A model generated the notes under the pieces. The model was not told the DNA's origin. It searched no databases and worked only from the letters and a program-made list of their open reading frames with translations. This document shows positions 62,528-64,000 of a stretch of 64,000 bases of DNA, piece by piece. This DNA comes from Mycobacterium sp. ACS1612 (GTDB lineage Bacteria; Actinomycetota; Actinomycetes; Mycobacteriales; Mycobacteriaceae). Both the position numbers and the translations under genes were made by a program. Each line of letters begins with the position of its first letter. Positions within the stretch are counted from its first letter, which is position 1. The stretch covers positions 25,839 to 89,838 of the forward strand of contig NZ_LZHZ01000007.1 of NCBI RefSeq assembly GCF_001667505.1. Direction: 5' to 3'.

Positions 62528-63844
62528 TCAGAATGCGGCGAGGTAGTTCTCGATCTCCCACGGCGTCACTGCGCCGTGGTAGGCGAAGAACTCCTCGCGC
62601 TTGAGGTTGCCGAAATACCGTGCGACGCCCTCGCCGACGGCGTCGAGCACACCGGCGACCACGGGGTCGCTTTCGAACTCGTCGACCGCGTGCAACAGGG
62701 TCGGCGGCAGCGGTGAACGGTCCTGCCCGCCGATGGCGCCAGGGTCGGCGCTGCGCTTGATCCCGTCGATGCCCGCCCCCAACGCGGCAGCGATCGCCAG
62801 GTAGGGGTTGGCGCTGCCGTCGCTGCCGCGCAATTCGATGCGCGCGGAGTCGGGTACCCGGATGTAGTGCGTGCGGTCGTTGCCGCCGTAGGTCGGCGTC
62901 CGCGGCGCCCACGACGCCCCGGAAGCTGTGGTCGTGGCACCGGTTCGCTTGTAGGAGTTGACGGTTGGCGCCACCACGGCCTGCAATGCGCTGGCGTGTT
63001 CGAGGATGCCGCCGATGAACGCATATGCGGTGTCGGACAGCCCCAGTCCGCGGGAGTCGTCGTCGGCAGGGAAGACGGGAGTGCCTGCGCTGGTCAGCGA
63101 CAGGTGCAGGTGAAGACCGCTGCCGGTCTTCTCGGCGAACGGTTTCGGCATGAAGGTGGCGACCATGTCGCGTTCGGCGGCGATCATCGACAGCAGGTAA
63201 CGCAGGGTGACCACCCGGTCGGCCGTGGTGAGCGCGTCGGCGTATTCGAAGTTCTGCTCGAACTGGCCATTGCCGTCCTCGTGGTCGTTGGCGTAGTTCG
63301 ACCAGCCGAGCGTGTTCATCGCCGCCGAGATCGCGGTCAGATGGTCGTACATCCTGGTGACGCCGCGGGCGTCGTAGCACGGCTGTGCGGCGGTGTCAGC
63401 GGCGTCGGCCACCGACAGGGTGCCATCGCCGTTGCGGCGCAGCAGAAAGTATTCGACTTCCGCGCCGACCCACGGCTCGAATCCTGCGTCGGCGGTCTGC
63501 TGGATCAGCGCCTTGAGGATGACGCGCGGCGCGTACGGCCACGGCGCGCCGGTGACGTGCGGATCACAGTGCACGATGGCCAGGCCGTCCTTGATGAACG
63601 GAATCGGCGTGAACGACGCGGGATCCGGAATCGCCATCATGTCGGGGTCTTTGGGCTCCTGGCCCATGGCGCCGACGGCGTATCCGGCGAAGCCGACACC
63701 TTCGGTTGCGAGGAGGTCGACGGCCTCGACCGGAACGAGCTTGGCGCACGGCTTGCCTCGCAGGTCGACGAACAGCGCAAGGATGAACTTAGTTCCTGAC
63801 TGTTCGGCCAGGGTGGCGAGCTCGGACATGCTTTTCCAATCCAT
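62528..63844 (-). CDS. glnT: Glutamine synthetase-like protein (GlnT/gamma-glutamylmethylamide synthetase type)
   Basis: 438 residues (ATG 63844; a second Met at residue 6 could also serve). GS catalytic barrel: VGAEVEYFLLRR, ANDHEDGNGQFEQNFEYADALTTADRV in parts, ATFMPKPFAEKTGSGLHLHLSL, NSYKR and RIELRGSDGSANPYLAIAA. Type III GlnT group, found beside glxBCD in rhizobia and beside N-methylglutamate synthase genes in methylotrophs, where the homologue makes gamma-glutamylmethylamide. The upstream promoter is lost in the poly-G end. Confidence 0.88.
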   Translation of the reverse strand: MDWKSMSELATLAEQSGTKFILALFVDLRGKPCAKLVPVEAVDLLATEGVGFAGYAVGAMGQEPKDPDMMAIPDPASFTPIPFIKDGLAIVHCDPHVTGAPWPYAPRVILKALIQQTADAGFEPWVGAEVEYFLLRRNGDGTLSVADAADTAAQPCYDARGVTRMYDHLTAISAAMNTLGWSNYANDHEDGNGQFEQNFEYADALTTADRVVTLRYLLSMIAAERDMVATFMPKPFAEKTGSGLHLHLSLTSAGTPVFPADDDSRGLGLSDTAYAFIGGILEHASALQAVVAPTVNSYKRTGATTTASGASWAPRTPTYGGNDRTHYIRVPDSARIELRGSDGSANPYLAIAAALGAGIDGIKRSADPGAIGGQDRSPLPPTLLHAVDEFESDPVVAGVLDAVGEGVARYFGNLKREEFFAYHGAVTPWEIENYLAAF

Positions 63845-63858
63845 GGTTCGAGAGGGCC

Positions 63859-64000
<142 letters not shown>

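Overview
The window looks like a chromosomal segment of a fast-growing mycobacterium (Mycolicibacterium type). The DNA is GC-rich with many GTG starts and 4-bp ATGA/GTGA overlaps. From about 34.8 kb to 56.5 kb the gene order follows the M. tuberculosis Rv3723-to-Rv3710 neighbourhood as I remember it: a LucA-like membrane protein, tRNA-Ser, SRP RNA, aspC, dnaX, a CFA synthase with an FAD oxidoreductase, an SRPBCC protein, an Ami1-like amidase, ybaB, recR, gatD, murT, a DnaQ-like exonuclease and leuA. The last ~140 bases are almost pure G and look like an artefact at a contig end.

Layout. 0-4.4 kb: a truncated saccharopine dehydrogenase-like gene, an amino-acid ABC transporter whose binding protein and permease are fused, and gluQ. 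4.4-18.1 kb: a bacterial microcompartment (BMC) locus of the RMM type. The leftward operon encodes a phospho-lyase-type aminotransferase, a CoA-acylating aldehyde dehydrogenase, two tandem-domain shell proteins, one hexamer-type and one pentamer-type shell protein, a small unknown protein, a kinase, a short-chain dehydrogenase and a GntR regulator. The divergent rightward operon encodes an APC permease, a fused large+medium B12 diol dehydratase, its small subunit and a reactivase large subunit. Propionaldehyde would be the shared intermediate of amino-propanol and propanediol breakdown. 18.1-20.5 kb: a small protein, an aminotransferase resembling ethanolamine-phosphate phospho-lyase, and two small membrane proteins. 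20.5-26.1 kb: a gas vesicle cluster of ten genes behind a SigF-like promoter. 26.1-34.8 kb: a secreted protein, two LigC DNA ligases with the LigC-linked primase-polymerase, a threonine aldolase, several envelope proteins and an esterase.

34.8-56.5 kb is the conserved core described above. It is interrupted by decayed DNA: a GMC oxidoreductase remnant, a degenerate IS630-family element sitting exactly on the stop codon of the CFA synthase, and a P450 remnant. A DUF559-type gene is flanked by two copies of a hairpin repeat. leuA has a leucine-rich leader peptide and mutually exclusive hairpins that suggest attenuation. 56.5-63.8 kb: a 32-residue zinc-ribbon protein translationally coupled to a lipase-like hydrolase, an XRE-cupin regulator, an FAD oxidase, and a GlxBCD/GlnT set resembling the N-methylglutamate synthase system.

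Regulation visible in the sequence: a palindrome with a shared half-site pattern upstream of the GntR gene and between the two BMC operons; three SigF-like promoters (upstream of a small membrane protein gene, the gas vesicle cluster and a small secreted peptide); a TetR self-operator lying between its own -35 and -10 boxes; and the leuA leader. All calls come from reading the sequence and from family knowledge. No database search was run.
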